Assembly: GCF_040361195.1 (NCBI RefSeq)
Contig: NZ_APNE01000012.1
Strand: one strand, 5' to 3'
Source of the DNA: Salinisphaera hydrothermalis
GTDB lineage: Bacteria > Pseudomonadota > Gammaproteobacteria > Nevskiales > Salinisphaeraceae
Length of the DNA: 64,000 nt
Shown here piece after piece: positions 33,720 to 42,394 of the stretch (its first letter is position 1; each line of letters opens with the position of its first letter). The position numbers and the translations under genes are program-made. The notes under the pieces are model-generated. The model had not been told where the DNA came from, made no database searches, and saw nothing but the letters and a program-made list of their open reading frames with translations.

Positions 33720-35093
33720 ATGGCCAAGAGCAAGACAGTATTCGTCTGCGATCAATGCGGTTCGACCCAGCCCAAGTGGTCCGGCCAGTGTCCCGATTGC
33801 GGCGCCTGGAACACGCTGACCGAAACCGTGCCGGCGGCCCCATCCAAGCCCGGAGCCGCGGCCCCGCCGGTCTCGTTCGGCGATACCACGCCGCAGGTCC
33901 AGAAACTCAATGCCATCACGCCGCGCGAGACGCCGCGCACGCCGACCGGCCTGTCCGAGCTCGATCGCGTGCTCGGCGGCGGCCTCGTGCCGGGCTCGGT
34001 GATTCTGATCGGCGGCGACCCGGGCATCGGCAAATCGACGTTGCTGTTACAGGTGCTGGCCCAGTTGTCGGCGGATATCCCCGCGCTCTACGACACCGGC
34101 GAAGAATCGCTGGAGCAGGTTCAGCTTCGCGCCCAGCGGCTCGGCGTGGCCGGCGCCGATCTGGCGGTATTGGCCGAGACCTGCGTGGAGCGCGTGCTGG
34201 CGCTGGCCAAGCCCCAGGCGCCGCGCCTGCTGGTGATCGACTCGATCCAGACCGTGTTTTCGCAGGCATTATCATCGGCGCCGGGCAGCGTATCGCAGGT
34301 GCGCGAATCCGCCTCAATGCTGGTGCGCTTCGCCAAGGCGACCGGCACCGCGCTCATTCTTGTTGGCCACGTCACCAAAGAAGGCACGATCGCCGGGCCG
34401 CGCGTGCTCGAACATATGGTCGATACGGTGTTGTATTTCGAGGCCGAGGCGTCGTCGCGTTTTCGCGTCATCCGGGCGGTGAAGAACCGCTTCGGCGCGG
34501 TCAACGAGCTGGGCGTGTTCGCCATGTCGGGCGCCGGCCTCAAGCAGGTCACCAATCCGAGTGCGATCTTTCTGTCGCGTCACGAACAGGCCGTGCCGGG
34601 CAGCGCGGTGATGGTCACGCGCGAAGGCTCGCGGCCGATGCTGGTCGAGGTACAGGCGCTGGTGGACGGCTCGCAGTTGCACAACCCGCGCCGGGTCGCG
34701 CTCGGCCCCGATTCGCAGCGGCTGGCGATGCTGCTGGCCGTGTTGCATCGCCACGGCGGCATCGCGCTCGGCGATCAGGACGTGTTCGTCAACGTCGTCG
34801 GCGGTATGCGGGTGAGCGAAACCGCGGCCGATCTCGCCGTGGTGCTGGCCGCGCTGTCGAGCTTTCGCGATCGGCCGCTGGGCGACAAGCTGATCATCTT
34901 CGGCGAGATCGGCCTGGCCGGCGAAATCCGGCCGGTGCCCGGCGGCGAGGAGCGCCTGGCCGAAGCCGCCAAGCACGGTTTCACGCGGGCCATCGCGCCC
35001 AAGGCCAATACACCGCGATCGCGACGCGTGGGTGAGCTCGAGGTCGTGCCGGTGGCGCGGCTCGGCGAGGCGATCGAGGCCGTGACCGGCTGA
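33720..35093 (+). CDS. radA: DNA repair protein RadA
   Basis: ATG 33720 (MAKSKTVFVCDQCGS). The 457-residue protein has a four-Cys zinc finger (CDQCGSTQPKWSGQCPDCGA, about 10-29), a RecA-like ATPase domain with Walker A GGDPGIGKSTLLLQV, the RadA signature VKNRFGAVNELGVFAM, and a C-terminal Lon-protease-like domain (about 290-457) with QRLAMLLAVLHRHGGIALGD. It promotes branch migration during recombination. About 10 residues rich in Ala and Pro after the finger are a normal linker. Confidence 0.96.
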   Translation: MAKSKTVFVCDQCGSTQPKWSGQCPDCGAWNTLTETVPAAPSKPGAAAPPVSFGDTTPQVQKLNAITPRETPRTPTGLSELDRVLGGGLVPGSVILIGGDPGIGKSTLLLQVLAQLSADIPALYDTGEESLEQVQLRAQRLGVAGADLAVLAETCVERVLALAKPQAPRLLVIDSIQTVFSQALSSAPGSVSQVRESASMLVRFAKATGTALILVGHVTKEGTIAGPRVLEHMVDTVLYFEAEASSRFRVIRAVKNRFGAVNELGVFAMSGAGLKQVTNPSAIFLSRHEQAVPGSAVMVTREGSRPMLVEVQALVDGSQLHNPRRVALGPDSQRLAMLLAVLHRHGGIALGDQDVFVNVVGGMRVSETAADLAVVLAALSSFRDRPLGDKLIIFGEIGLAGEIRPVPGGEERLAEAAKHGFTRAIAPKANTPRSRRVGELEVVPVARLGEAIEAVTG

Positions 35094-35481
35094 ATCGGGA
35101 CCGAGCCGTGCATTGTCTCCATCCCGGAAGGCCAGCCGGGGAGCCAAAAGGGCCTTTAAGGTATGTATCCGCAGATCAACACCGATCTACGCAGATGGCG
35201 TTGTGTCGTTGGGGCATTAATTCGATCGTGGCGCTTCGTTGCCAAAAGGACCGTTGAGTGACGTGTTCCGGCCGACGCCGTCGCCGGTGAGCGCCTTGAG
35301 CCCGCGACGCCACGACAGTACAGCAGCATCGGCGTAGATCGGCGGACGGTGTTCTGGCAGAAACGAAGCGCGAGAGCAGAACGGCGCCTACTGCGTCGCA
35401 GGCCCTAATGATGACCCGCCCCTCTTCAAGTTTGAGACGGCTCTAAGCCGCACGCGTGTGCCGGCCGATGTCGAGCACAAA
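35094..35481. other. 388-bp intergenic region with interleaved inverted sequences
   Basis: No gene is apparent between radA and the convergent transporter gene. Two pairs of inverted sequences occur in non-nested order: CCGATCTACGC (35182-35192) with GCGTAGATCGG (35332-35342), and GCGCTTCGTT (35231-35240) with AACGAAGCGC (35362-35371). This could be a decayed mobile element or a structured RNA. No clear terminator with a T-run for radA was found. Confidence 0.4.
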
Positions 35482-36789
35482 TCAGGCGTTATCGCCCTCG
35501 GTTTCCGTGCTCGCCCGGGTCCGGCGTGGCTTGCGGCGCGGCGGCTGGATGCGCACGGTCTGGATCAGGTTGGCGCTGGTTTCGGTGATCTCGAACACAT
35601 ATTTACCGATCTTCACCCGCGTGCCGGCCTTCGGGATGGTCTCGGTCTGCTCGGTGATCAGCCCGTTCACGGTGCGCGGGCCTTCCACCGGCAGCTTCCA
35701 GCCGAGCGCGCGGTTGAGCGCGCGAATCGACACGGTGCCGTCGACCAGATAGCTGTTCTCGCCGTCCATGGTCACGTTCTTCACGCGCGTGAGCGGGTCG
35801 GTGGTGAACTCGCCCACGATTTCCTCGAGGATGTCCTCGAGCGTGGCCAAGCCCTGGATGTCGCCGTATTCGTCGACCACGAAGCCGATGCGCCGTTTCT
35901 GGTTCTGGAAATTGAGCAGCTGTTGGTTGAGCGGCGTGTTTTCCGGAATGAAATAGGGCGTGCTCGCCATGGACACGAGCGTGTCCTGGTCGAGTTCGCC
36001 GTTGGAGATCAGCGCCAGCAACCGACGCATATGCACGATGCCCTTGATCTCGTCGATGGAGCCGTCGAACAACGGCAGGCGCGTGTGCTGGTTGTGCACC
36101 AGCTGTTCCAGGATCTCCGGCCACGGCTTGCTGATATCGATGCCGACGATTTCGTTTCGCGGCACCATGATGTCCTCGACCGTGGCGTTTTCCATGTCGA
36201 GGATCGACAGCAGCATCTTCTGGTGGCGGCGCGGGATCATGGCCCCGGCCTCGGTGACTACCGTGCGCAGCTCCTCGGACGATAGGGAATGTCCGGCCGC
36301 GTCTTCCGGCGAGACGCGGAGCAGCCATAGCACGCCGCGCCCAGCCGAGTTGAACAGGTAGACCAGCGGCCAGAACACCTTCAACAGCGGCTTGTAAATA
36401 TAGGCCGCCGGATAGGCGATGCGCTCCGGATACAGCGCCGACAGGGTTTTCGGCGTGACCTCGGAAAACACCAGCACCGCGATCGTCAGGAAGATGGTCG
36501 ACAGCACCACACCGAAGTCGCCGTACAGCCGAATGCCGATTACGGTCGCCAACGACGAGGCGATGATATTGACGAGATTGTTCCCCAGCAGGATCAGACC
36601 GATCAGCTTGTCCGGGGTCTCGAGCATGTCGGCCGCGCGCTTCGCCCCGCCATGGCCGGTCTTGGCCATGTGCTTCATGCGATAACGGTTGACGGTCATC
36701 AGGCCGGTCTCGGAACCGGAGAAGAACGCCGACAAAACCAGCATCAGGATCAGGATGCCGAACAGCATCCACAGGGGAATTGCGTCCAA
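35482..36789 (-). CDS. CNNM/CorC-family transporter (HlyC/CorC, YfjD-like)
   Basis: The 435-residue product has a DUF21 membrane domain (about 1-190) with SAFFSGSETGLMTVNRYRMK, several helices and the re-entrant FSEVTPKTLSALYPERIAYP. Two CBS domains (about 205-330; IMVPRNEIVGID and FVVDEYGDIQGLATLEDILE) and a C-terminal CorC_HlyC domain (about 345-420) follow. Family members transport or regulate Mg2+/Co2+, and the CBS pair binds nucleotide. The last 20 residues are Arg/Pro/Thr-rich. Neighbours YpjD and ffh occur beside it in many gammaproteobacteria. The ypjD-like gene is 52 bp upstream on the same strand. Confidence 0.92.
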   Translation of the reverse strand: MDAIPLWMLFGILILMLVLSAFFSGSETGLMTVNRYRMKHMAKTGHGGAKRAADMLETPDKLIGLILLGNNLVNIIASSLATVIGIRLYGDFGVVLSTIFLTIAVLVFSEVTPKTLSALYPERIAYPAAYIYKPLLKVFWPLVYLFNSAGRGVLWLLRVSPEDAAGHSLSSEELRTVVTEAGAMIPRRHQKMLLSILDMENATVEDIMVPRNEIVGIDISKPWPEILEQLVHNQHTRLPLFDGSIDEIKGIVHMRRLLALISNGELDQDTLVSMASTPYFIPENTPLNQQLLNFQNQKRRIGFVVDEYGDIQGLATLEDILEEIVGEFTTDPLTRVKNVTMDGENSYLVDGTVSIRALNRALGWKLPVEGPRTVNGLITEQTETIPKAGTRVKIGKYVFEITETSANLIQTVRIQPPRRKPRRTRASTETEGDNA

Positions 36790-36841
36790 GAGCTACAGGC
36801 TCGTGATCAAATGAAATCGCCGTGCGGGCGACGCGCGGCGG

Positions 36842-37648
36842 TTACCACCAATGTTCGCCCAGAATCAGCTCGAGCACCAACTTGCTGCCGAAGTACGCGA
36901 AAACGAGCACCACATAGCCGATCATCACGCCCCGTACCGCCAGGCGTCCGCGCCAACCGTAGCGCCAGCGGCCGAACAGCAAAATGGCGAACACCAGCCA
37001 CGCCGCGACCGACAGCACTGCCTTGTGGGCCAGGTGCTGCTCGAACAGATGGCTGATGAACAGCGCGCCGGTGGCAATCGCCAGGCTGAGCATGAAAAAT
37101 CCCGCCCCGATGAGGCGGAACAACAGCGTCTCCATGGTCTGCAATGGCGGCAGCGTGGTGAACAGACCGGAGGGCGGATGTTGGCGCAGCTGGCGATGCT
37201 GGAGCGACAGCACGGCGGCTTGAACCGCGCCGAGTGTCAGCAGACCGTAGGCGAGCATCGAAAGCATGATGTGGGCCTGCAACGGCCAGTCCAGTGCCTC
37301 GCGCGCCCCGTTTGGATCGGGCACCAGGAGCCCGGCGATAGCGCACAATCCGGCGAGCGGATACATCACCAGGCCCAGTGCACCAATCGAGCGCTTGAGC
37401 GAAAACAGCCATAACAGCAGCGCGGCTTGCCAGGCGAACAGCGATAAGGCGGAGCCGACGCCGATGATCATGGCGCCGGTATGCAGCGTCATGTGGACGA
37501 GGGCGACCATGTGCATTACCAGCCCGAGGCCGGCCAGTAGCGTCACCCTGAGGTAGGGCGCGCCGGTCGCATGGTGCTGGTAGACCGCATAGGTCGCGGC
37601 GGCATACGCGGTCGTCGCCAGCAGCACTTCGATGATGACGAACGTCAT
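36842..37648 (-). CDS. ypjD: YpjD-like inner-membrane protein of the cytochrome c assembly (CcsA/CcmC-like) family
   Basis: ATG 37648 (MTFVIIEVLLATTAY) is chosen; the open frame extends to 37864 without conserved sequence. The 268-residue product has about eight transmembrane helices and the CcmC/CcsA-type core around residues 60-240 (LQAHIMLSMLAYGLLTLGAV). YpjD (CorE) has been linked to inner-membrane cation homeostasis together with YfjD, despite its cytochrome-assembly domain. Here it is directly upstream of the YfjD-like gene and divergent from ffh, exactly as in E. coli relatives. Confidence 0.88.
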   Translation of the reverse strand: MTFVIIEVLLATTAYAAATYAVYQHHATGAPYLRVTLLAGLGLVMHMVALVHMTLHTGAMIIGVGSALSLFAWQAALLLWLFSLKRSIGALGLVMYPLAGLCAIAGLLVPDPNGAREALDWPLQAHIMLSMLAYGLLTLGAVQAAVLSLQHRQLRQHPPSGLFTTLPPLQTMETLLFRLIGAGFFMLSLAIATGALFISHLFEQHLAHKAVLSVAAWLVFAILLFGRWRYGWRGRLAVRGVMIGYVVLVFAYFGSKLVLELILGEHWW

Positions 37649-37920
37649 CGAGGGTTCGATGCAGGGAATATCATGGTGCTTATTCTGCCGTATTTGTGTC
37701 GCCCCCTGTTGACGTTTGCCGCGGCAGGGCGCGATACCGTCGCCTGTGGGCCGCGCCGGCCGCGGGTTCGCGGTGACGCCGGATGTGGCCGCAGCCAAGT
37801 GTCGGACGGCGTTCGACGCCATCCGCGCAGTGCTCGCGCCGCGGGAAATGAACAATCGAGTCACGACAGAGCGGCTACGACCGTTATACTGGGCGTTGAA
37901 TTACAGCAAGGCGCGTTGCC

Positions 37921-39330
37921 ATGTTCGACTCTCTAAGTGATCGCCTCAATCGCAGCCTCAAGACGTTGTCGGGCCGCGGTCGGCTGACCGAGGACAACAT
38001 CAAGTCCACGCTGCGCGAAGTACGCATGGCGTTGCTCGAGGCCGATGTGGCGCTGCCCGTCGTCAAGCAGTTCGTCGAAGACATCCGCGGGCGTGCGGTC
38101 GGCTCGGAGGTGATGACGAGCCTTACGCCGGGCCAGGCGCTGATCAAGATCGTGCGCGACGAGCTCACCAGTCTGCTCGGCGAAGCGAACGAATCGCTCG
38201 ACCTCAAGACCAAACCGCCGGCCGTGGTGCTCATGGCGGGGCTGCAGGGCTCGGGCAAGACCACGTCGACCGGTAAGCTCGCGCGCTACCTCAAGGAACG
38301 CGAAAAGAAATCGGTGCTGGTGGTCTCGGCCGACGTCTATCGTCCCGCCGCCATCGACCAGCTCGAGCGTGTGGCCTCGGACGTCGGGGTGGATTTCCAG
38401 CCGAGTACGTCGAGCGACCAGCCGAAAAAGATCGCCAAGGCAGCGCTGGAAGCCGCGCGCAAAGGCTTCTACGACGTGCTGATCGTCGATACCGCCGGTC
38501 GTCTCGGCATCGACGAAAAGATGATGGCCGAGGTGCGCGAGCTGCACGACACGCTCGACCCGATCGAGACGTTGTTCGTGGTCGACTCGATGACCGGCCA
38601 GGACGCGGCCAACACGGCCAAGGCCTTTGGCGACGCGCTGCCGCTGACCGGTGTCGTACTGACCAAGGTCGACGGCGATGCCCGCGGCGGTGCGGCGTTG
38701 TCGGTCCGCCAGATCACCGGCAAGCCGATCAAGTTCCTCGGCACCGGCGAGAAGCTCGATGCGCTGGAGCCGTTCCATCCCGATCGGGTCGCCTCGCGCA
38801 TCCTCGGCATGGGCGACGTGCTGTCGCTGGTCGAAGAGGCCGAGCAAAAGGTCGACAAGCAGAAGGCCGAAAAGCTCGCCAAGAAGCTCAAGAAAGGCAA
38901 GGGCTTCGATCTCGACGACCTGGCCGATCAGCTGCGCCAGATGCAGGAAATGGGCGGCATCGGTGCTCTGATGGAGAAAATGCCGGGTGGGGCGCAGATG
39001 CCCAAGGGCATGGCCGCCGCGGCCGACGAAACCCAGGTCAAGCGCATGCTGGCCATCGTCGACTCCATGACCAAACAGGAAAAATCCTTCCCGGACGTGA
39101 TCAAGGCTTCGCGCAAGCGGCGTATCGCGGCGGGCTCGGGGACCCAGGTCCAGGACGTGAACCGCCTGCTCAAGCAGCATACCCAGATGCGCAAGATGAT
39201 GAAGAAGCTCAAGGGCGGCAACATGAAGAAAATGATGCGCGCCATGCAGGGCATGGGCGGGAACATGCCGGGCGGTATGGGCGGTGGAGGCCCGGGGCTG
39301 CCGCCGGGCATGGGCGGCATGGGGCGTTGA
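37921..39330 (+). CDS. ffh: Signal recognition particle protein Ffh
   Basis: The 469-residue GTPase has the N domain (about 1-85), the G domain with GLQGSGKTTSTGKLARYL, VSADVYRPAAIDQLE, DTAGRLGIDEKMM and TKVDGDARGGAALS, and a Met-rich M domain (about 300-469) that binds 4.5S RNA and signal peptides. The C-terminal 40 residues are a long Gly/Met/Pro stretch, richer than usual. It directs cotranslational insertion of membrane proteins through FtsY. A TATACT -10-like box lies about 31 bp upstream at 37885-37890, but its -35 is poor. Confidence 0.97.
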   Translation: MFDSLSDRLNRSLKTLSGRGRLTEDNIKSTLREVRMALLEADVALPVVKQFVEDIRGRAVGSEVMTSLTPGQALIKIVRDELTSLLGEANESLDLKTKPPAVVLMAGLQGSGKTTSTGKLARYLKEREKKSVLVVSADVYRPAAIDQLERVASDVGVDFQPSTSSDQPKKIAKAALEAARKGFYDVLIVDTAGRLGIDEKMMAEVRELHDTLDPIETLFVVDSMTGQDAANTAKAFGDALPLTGVVLTKVDGDARGGAALSVRQITGKPIKFLGTGEKLDALEPFHPDRVASRILGMGDVLSLVEEAEQKVDKQKAEKLAKKLKKGKGFDLDDLADQLRQMQEMGGIGALMEKMPGGAQMPKGMAAAADETQVKRMLAIVDSMTKQEKSFPDVIKASRKRRIAAGSGTQVQDVNRLLKQHTQMRKMMKKLKGGNMKKMMRAMQGMGGNMPGGMGGGGPGLPPGMGGMGR

Positions 39331-39343
39331 CCCCGAATTTCAT

Positions 39344-39366
39344 GAGGCCCGAAGGCTTCCATTTTT
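39344..39366 (+). terminator. Probable terminator after ffh
   Basis: GAGGCC (39344-39349) pairs with GGCTTC (39354-39359) around a CGAA tetraloop, followed by CCA and five T. The stem is short (one G-T pair). It precedes a TACAAT box (39379-39384) that probably serves rpsP. Confidence 0.45.
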
Positions 39367-39456
39367 CGCGGATTGACGTACAATGCGCGTCCTTTAAACC
39401 GCGCGCGGAAGAACCCGCCGTGCGCAAATTGAATTCTCAACGGCGATAAAACGGCT

Positions 39457-39831
39457 ATGGTCAAAATCCGGCTTGCACGCTCGGGCGCGAAGAAGAAGCC
39501 CTTCTATCACATCGTGGCTACTCACAAGGCCAACGCACGCGACGGTCGCTACATCGAGCGTCTCGGGTTCTTCAACCCGGTGGCGGTTGGTGGCGAAGTG
39601 CCGCTGCGTCTGGACATCGAGCGCATCGAATACTGGAAGGGCCAGGGCGCGCAGCTGTCCGAGCGCGTGACCAATCTGGTCAAGTCCTTCAACCGTCACG
39701 GCGAAGGTGTGGCCGCGCCCCGCGTCGCGCCGCCCGAGTCCAAGGCCAAGGAAGCCAAGGGCCAGACCGTGCCGGCTGGCGAGACGGGTGACGTCTCGGC
39801 CGAAGCCGCGCAGGACGAAGCCTCCAGCTAA
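39457..39831 (+). CDS. rpsP: 30S ribosomal protein S16 with a C-terminal extension
   Basis: The 124-residue product begins MVKIRLARSGAKKKPFYHIV and contains the conserved DGRYIERLGFFNPVA and RIEYWKGQGAQLSERV. S16 is usually 80-90 residues; here residues about 88-124 add a tail rich in Ala, Glu, Lys, Pro and Ser that ends acidic. It is the first gene of the conserved rpsP-rimM-trmD-rplS operon; a TACAAT -10 candidate lies at 39379-39384. rimM starts 9 bp after its stop. Confidence 0.96.
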   Translation: MVKIRLARSGAKKKPFYHIVATHKANARDGRYIERLGFFNPVAVGGEVPLRLDIERIEYWKGQGAQLSERVTNLVKSFNRHGEGVAAPRVAPPESKAKEAKGQTVPAGETGDVSAEAAQDEASS

Positions 39832-39840
39832 GTCTGGATC

Positions 39841-40371
39841 GTGGCCGGTACGGCGCCGCATCGCCACGTCGTACTCGGCCGCGTCCACGGCCTGTTCGGC
39901 GTGCGCGGGTGGGTTAAGGTCTACTCGTATACGCGCCCGGCCGAGGCCATCCTCGATTACGAGCGGTGGTGGATTGGTAACGAAGACGCAAGACGTTGTT
40001 ATCAGGTCGTCGATGGCCGGGTGCAGGGCAAAACGCTCGTAGCCCGGCTGGCCGATGACGACGGCCACCCGTTGCCCGATCGCGATGCGGCGGTCGAATT
40101 GCTCGATCTGGATATCGCGGTCGAGCGGGCCGATATGCCCGATCCCGAACCCGGCGAATATTATTGGTTCGATCTGATCGGGCTTAAAGTCGTCACGGTC
40201 GACGATATCGATCTCGGTCAGGTCAAGGCCATGATGGAAACCGGCGCCAACGACGTGCTGGTCGTCCAGGGTGATCGTGAGCGATTGATCCCGCTCGTCG
40301 TGGACGAGTACGTGATGTCGGTGGATCTCGAAGCCGGCGTCATGACGGTCGACTGGGACCCCGATTTTTAA
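39841..40371 (+). CDS. rimM: Ribosome maturation factor RimM
   Basis: Start GTG 39841. The 176-residue protein has the N-terminal RimM barrel (VVLGRVHGLFGVRGWVKVYS, about 10-95) and the PRC-barrel domain with YYWFDLIGLKVVTVDD and LIPLVVDEYVMSVDLEAGVM. It binds S19 and helps assemble the head of the 30S subunit. The spacing to rpsP (9 bp) and to trmD (62 bp) fits one transcript. Confidence 0.95.
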   Translation: MAGTAPHRHVVLGRVHGLFGVRGWVKVYSYTRPAEAILDYERWWIGNEDARRCYQVVDGRVQGKTLVARLADDDGHPLPDRDAAVELLDLDIAVERADMPDPEPGEYYWFDLIGLKVVTVDDIDLGQVKAMMETGANDVLVVQGDRERLIPLVVDEYVMSVDLEAGVMTVDWDPDF

Positions 40372-40433
40372 AATCGCGCCCGGCGCGCCGCGTCCGGCTC
40401 CGTGCCGCCCGCTTCCGTAGACCGGGGCAGATT

Positions 40434-41195
40434 ATGCGCATCGACGCCGTCACGCTCTTTCCCGAATGGCTGCTCGAAATCGAGCGGTACGGCGTGGTCG
40501 GCCGCGGCCTGCGCGAACAGCGGCTGTCACTCGCGGCGTGGAATCCGCGCGATTACACGGATCACCCCACGCGCCGGGTCGATGATCGGCCTTACGGCGG
40601 CGGGCCCGGCATGGTTATGCAGAGCGCGCCCCTGGTCGCGACGCTGGACGCCATTGCGGCACAGCGTGGCGACAACGAGCGGGCGCCGGTATTGTTGATG
40701 TCGCCGCAGGGTGAGCGTTTCGATCAACGCTGGGCCGAGCGGCTGGCGGTCGGGCCCGGGTTCATCGTGGTCTGCGGGCGCTACGAGGGCATCGACCAGC
40801 GTTTCATCGATACCCACGTCGATGCCGAGATCTCGGCTGGCGATATGGTGCTGTCCGGTGGCGAGCTGCCGGCCATGATGATCATCGATGCGGTAGCTCG
40901 ACTGGTGTCGGGCGTGTTGGGCGACGACCGCTCGGCGGCCGAGGATTCGTTTGCCAACGCAATCCTCGATCATCCGCATTACACGCGCCCGCCGAGCGAT
41001 ACCGTCGGCGACGTGCCGGAGGTGCTGCTCTCGGGCGATCATGCCCGGATCGAGCGCTGGCGCGAGAAGCAGGCGCTGGGCCGGACCTGGCTGCGGCGTC
41101 CGGACCTGCTCGACGAGATCGACCTCAGCGCACGGCAGCGCACGCTGTTGGCTGAATTCGTCGCCGAATATGGCCGCGAACCGCAAGACAAATGA
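40434..41195 (+). CDS. trmD: tRNA (guanine-N1)-methyltransferase TrmD
   Basis: The 253-residue SPOUT enzyme starts MRIDAVTLFPEWL and shows RRVDDRPYGGGPGMVMQ, the knot region VCGRYEGIDQRFID and ISAGDMVLSGGELPAMMIID, and EDSFANAILDHPHYTRP. It makes m1G37 in tRNAs with G36 to prevent +1 frameshifting. The C-terminal helical domain carries the tRNA contacts. It is third in the rpsP operon. Confidence 0.96.
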   Translation: MRIDAVTLFPEWLLEIERYGVVGRGLREQRLSLAAWNPRDYTDHPTRRVDDRPYGGGPGMVMQSAPLVATLDAIAAQRGDNERAPVLLMSPQGERFDQRWAERLAVGPGFIVVCGRYEGIDQRFIDTHVDAEISAGDMVLSGGELPAMMIIDAVARLVSGVLGDDRSAAEDSFANAILDHPHYTRPPSDTVGDVPEVLLSGDHARIERWREKQALGRTWLRRPDLLDEIDLSARQRTLLAEFVAEYGREPQDK

Positions 41196-41309
41196 AAATT
41201 CACGAATAATTCGCGTGAAGGGGTCCCCAAGCGCGGAATGTTTCCGGTATAATCCGCCGACTTTGAACGCCCACCCACGGCTGACAACCTACGAATTCAG
41301 AGGCAGGCC

Positions 41310-41657
41310 ATGAGCAACATCATCGACGAATTGGAAGCCGAGCAGAAGAGCGGCAAGGACATCCCGGACTTTTCGACCGGTGATACCGTGGTCGTCCAGG
41401 TGCGCGTGGTCGAAGGCGAACGTGAGCGTCTTCAGGCCTTCGAGGGCGTGGTTATCGCCAAGCGCAACCGCGGCCTGAACTCGGCCTTCACGGTGCGCAA
41501 GGTCTCGCACGGCGAAGGCGTCGAGCGTGTTTTCCAGACGTTCTCCCCGGGCATCGCCGAAATCAAGGTGCTGCGTCGTGGCGACGTGCGTCGTGCCAAG
41601 CTGTACTACCTGCGCGAGCGCAGCGGCAAGTCGGCCCGTATCCGCGAGAAGCTGTAA
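41310..41657 (+). CDS. rplS: 50S ribosomal protein L19
   Basis: The 115-residue product (MSNIIDELEAEQKSGKDIPD) contains the family core VEGERERLQAFEGVVIAKRN, NSAFTVRKVSHGEGVERVFQ and RRAKLYYLRERSGKSARIRE. It lies at the 30S-50S interface. A perfect TATAAT at 41248-41253 upstream could give rplS an additional promoter, although the -35 is poor. A strong terminator follows, closing the operon. Confidence 0.97.
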   Translation: MSNIIDELEAEQKSGKDIPDFSTGDTVVVQVRVVEGERERLQAFEGVVIAKRNRGLNSAFTVRKVSHGEGVERVFQTFSPGIAEIKVLRRGDVRRAKLYYLRERSGKSARIREKL

Positions 41658-41682
41658 CGCCGCGCCGCAATCCGCGGTCAAG

Positions 41683-41712
41683 AAAAAGGCGCCTTTCGAG
41701 GCGCCTTTTTTT
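41683..41712 (+). terminator. Rho-independent terminator of the rpsP-rimM-trmD-rplS operon
   Basis: AAAAAGGCGCC (41683-41693) pairs with GGCGCCTTTTT (41700-41710) over a six-base loop, with a long A run before and T run after. The symmetry means it can also work for the convergent minus-strand lipoprotein gene ending at 41760. Confidence 0.93.
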
Positions 41713-41759
41713 ATGCCCGGAATCCGGCGGAAATATTCAACCGGCTGGCTGTGGCCGTG

Positions 41760-42317
41760 TCAGGAATTGCCGGTCGACGCGTCCGGCGCATCCGGCAATA
41801 CACGCGAGACGCCGACCAGGCGTTGCGACCAGTATTGCCCGTTGAGCGCGACCCGTCGTACGCCGCCGCCCTGGGCCTTACTGCCGGGGATAGCGACTAC
41901 GGCGACGTTTTGATCGATGATCAGGCCGACCGTAAGTCGGCCGCGCCCGTCGGGGCTGTCCACGCGGAAGAACACCAGATCGCCGGGCTCGGCTTGGGAC
42001 AGCGGGATCGGTCGTCCCGTATCGAGCTGATCGGCGAGGCTGCGCGGCAGTGCGCGACCGTTCTGGCGATAGGCATAGTAGGCGAGGCCCGAGTCGTCGA
42101 ACTGCGACGGTCCGGCCATGTGCGCGCCGTAGGCGTCGCCGACCTGGGCCAGCGCCACCGAGGCCACGGTTTGGCGCGCGGCTGTGGTTTGTTCCAGGCT
42201 CTTTTGAATGCTTTCGCCCTGAGGCGCCGTGCTGCAAGCCGACAAGACGACCGTACCAAGCAGGGCCAAGCCCGCGGCTGGGCGCTGCCAGCCTCGATTT
42301 CGAAGTATTCGCTTCAT
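41760..42317 (-). CDS. NlpC/P60-like lipoprotein lacking catalytic residues
   Basis: ATG 42317 (MKRILRNRGW) begins a lipoprotein signal with lipobox LSAC (Cys about residue 28). Residues about 48-180 follow the NlpC/P60 pattern: ASVALAQVGDAYGAHMAGPS then FDDSGLAYYAYRQNG, where active enzymes have [FY]DCSGLV. The nucleophile Cys position is Asp. The second motif reads GRGRLTVGLIIDQN where HVGIY is expected, so the catalytic His is lost too. PGDLVFFRVDSPDG is otherwise canonical. The product is therefore probably an inactive peptidoglycan-hydrolase relative anchored to the outer membrane, perhaps a binding or regulatory protein. It is downstream of trxB on the same strand. Confidence 0.85.
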   Translation of the reverse strand: MKRILRNRGWQRPAAGLALLGTVVLSACSTAPQGESIQKSLEQTTAARQTVASVALAQVGDAYGAHMAGPSQFDDSGLAYYAYRQNGRALPRSLADQLDTGRPIPLSQAEPGDLVFFRVDSPDGRGRLTVGLIIDQNVAVVAIPGSKAQGGGVRRVALNGQYWSQRLVGVSRVLPDAPDASTGNS

Positions 42318-42337
42318 GGCGTCATGATGCCGCATGC

Positions 42338-42366
42338 CCGGGCCGCCGACCAGAGCGGCGGCCCGG
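42338..42366 (-). terminator. GC-rich hairpin between trxB and the lipoprotein gene
   Basis: CCGGGCCGCC (42338-42347) pairs with GGCGGCCCGG (42357-42366), a perfect 10-bp stem with a 9-nt loop, just after the trxB stop and 21 bp before the lipoprotein ATG. There is no T-run, so it may attenuate or protect the transcript without fully terminating it. Confidence 0.4.
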
Positions 42367-42394
42367 AAACCAAGCGCTCACAGCGCGCCCATGA

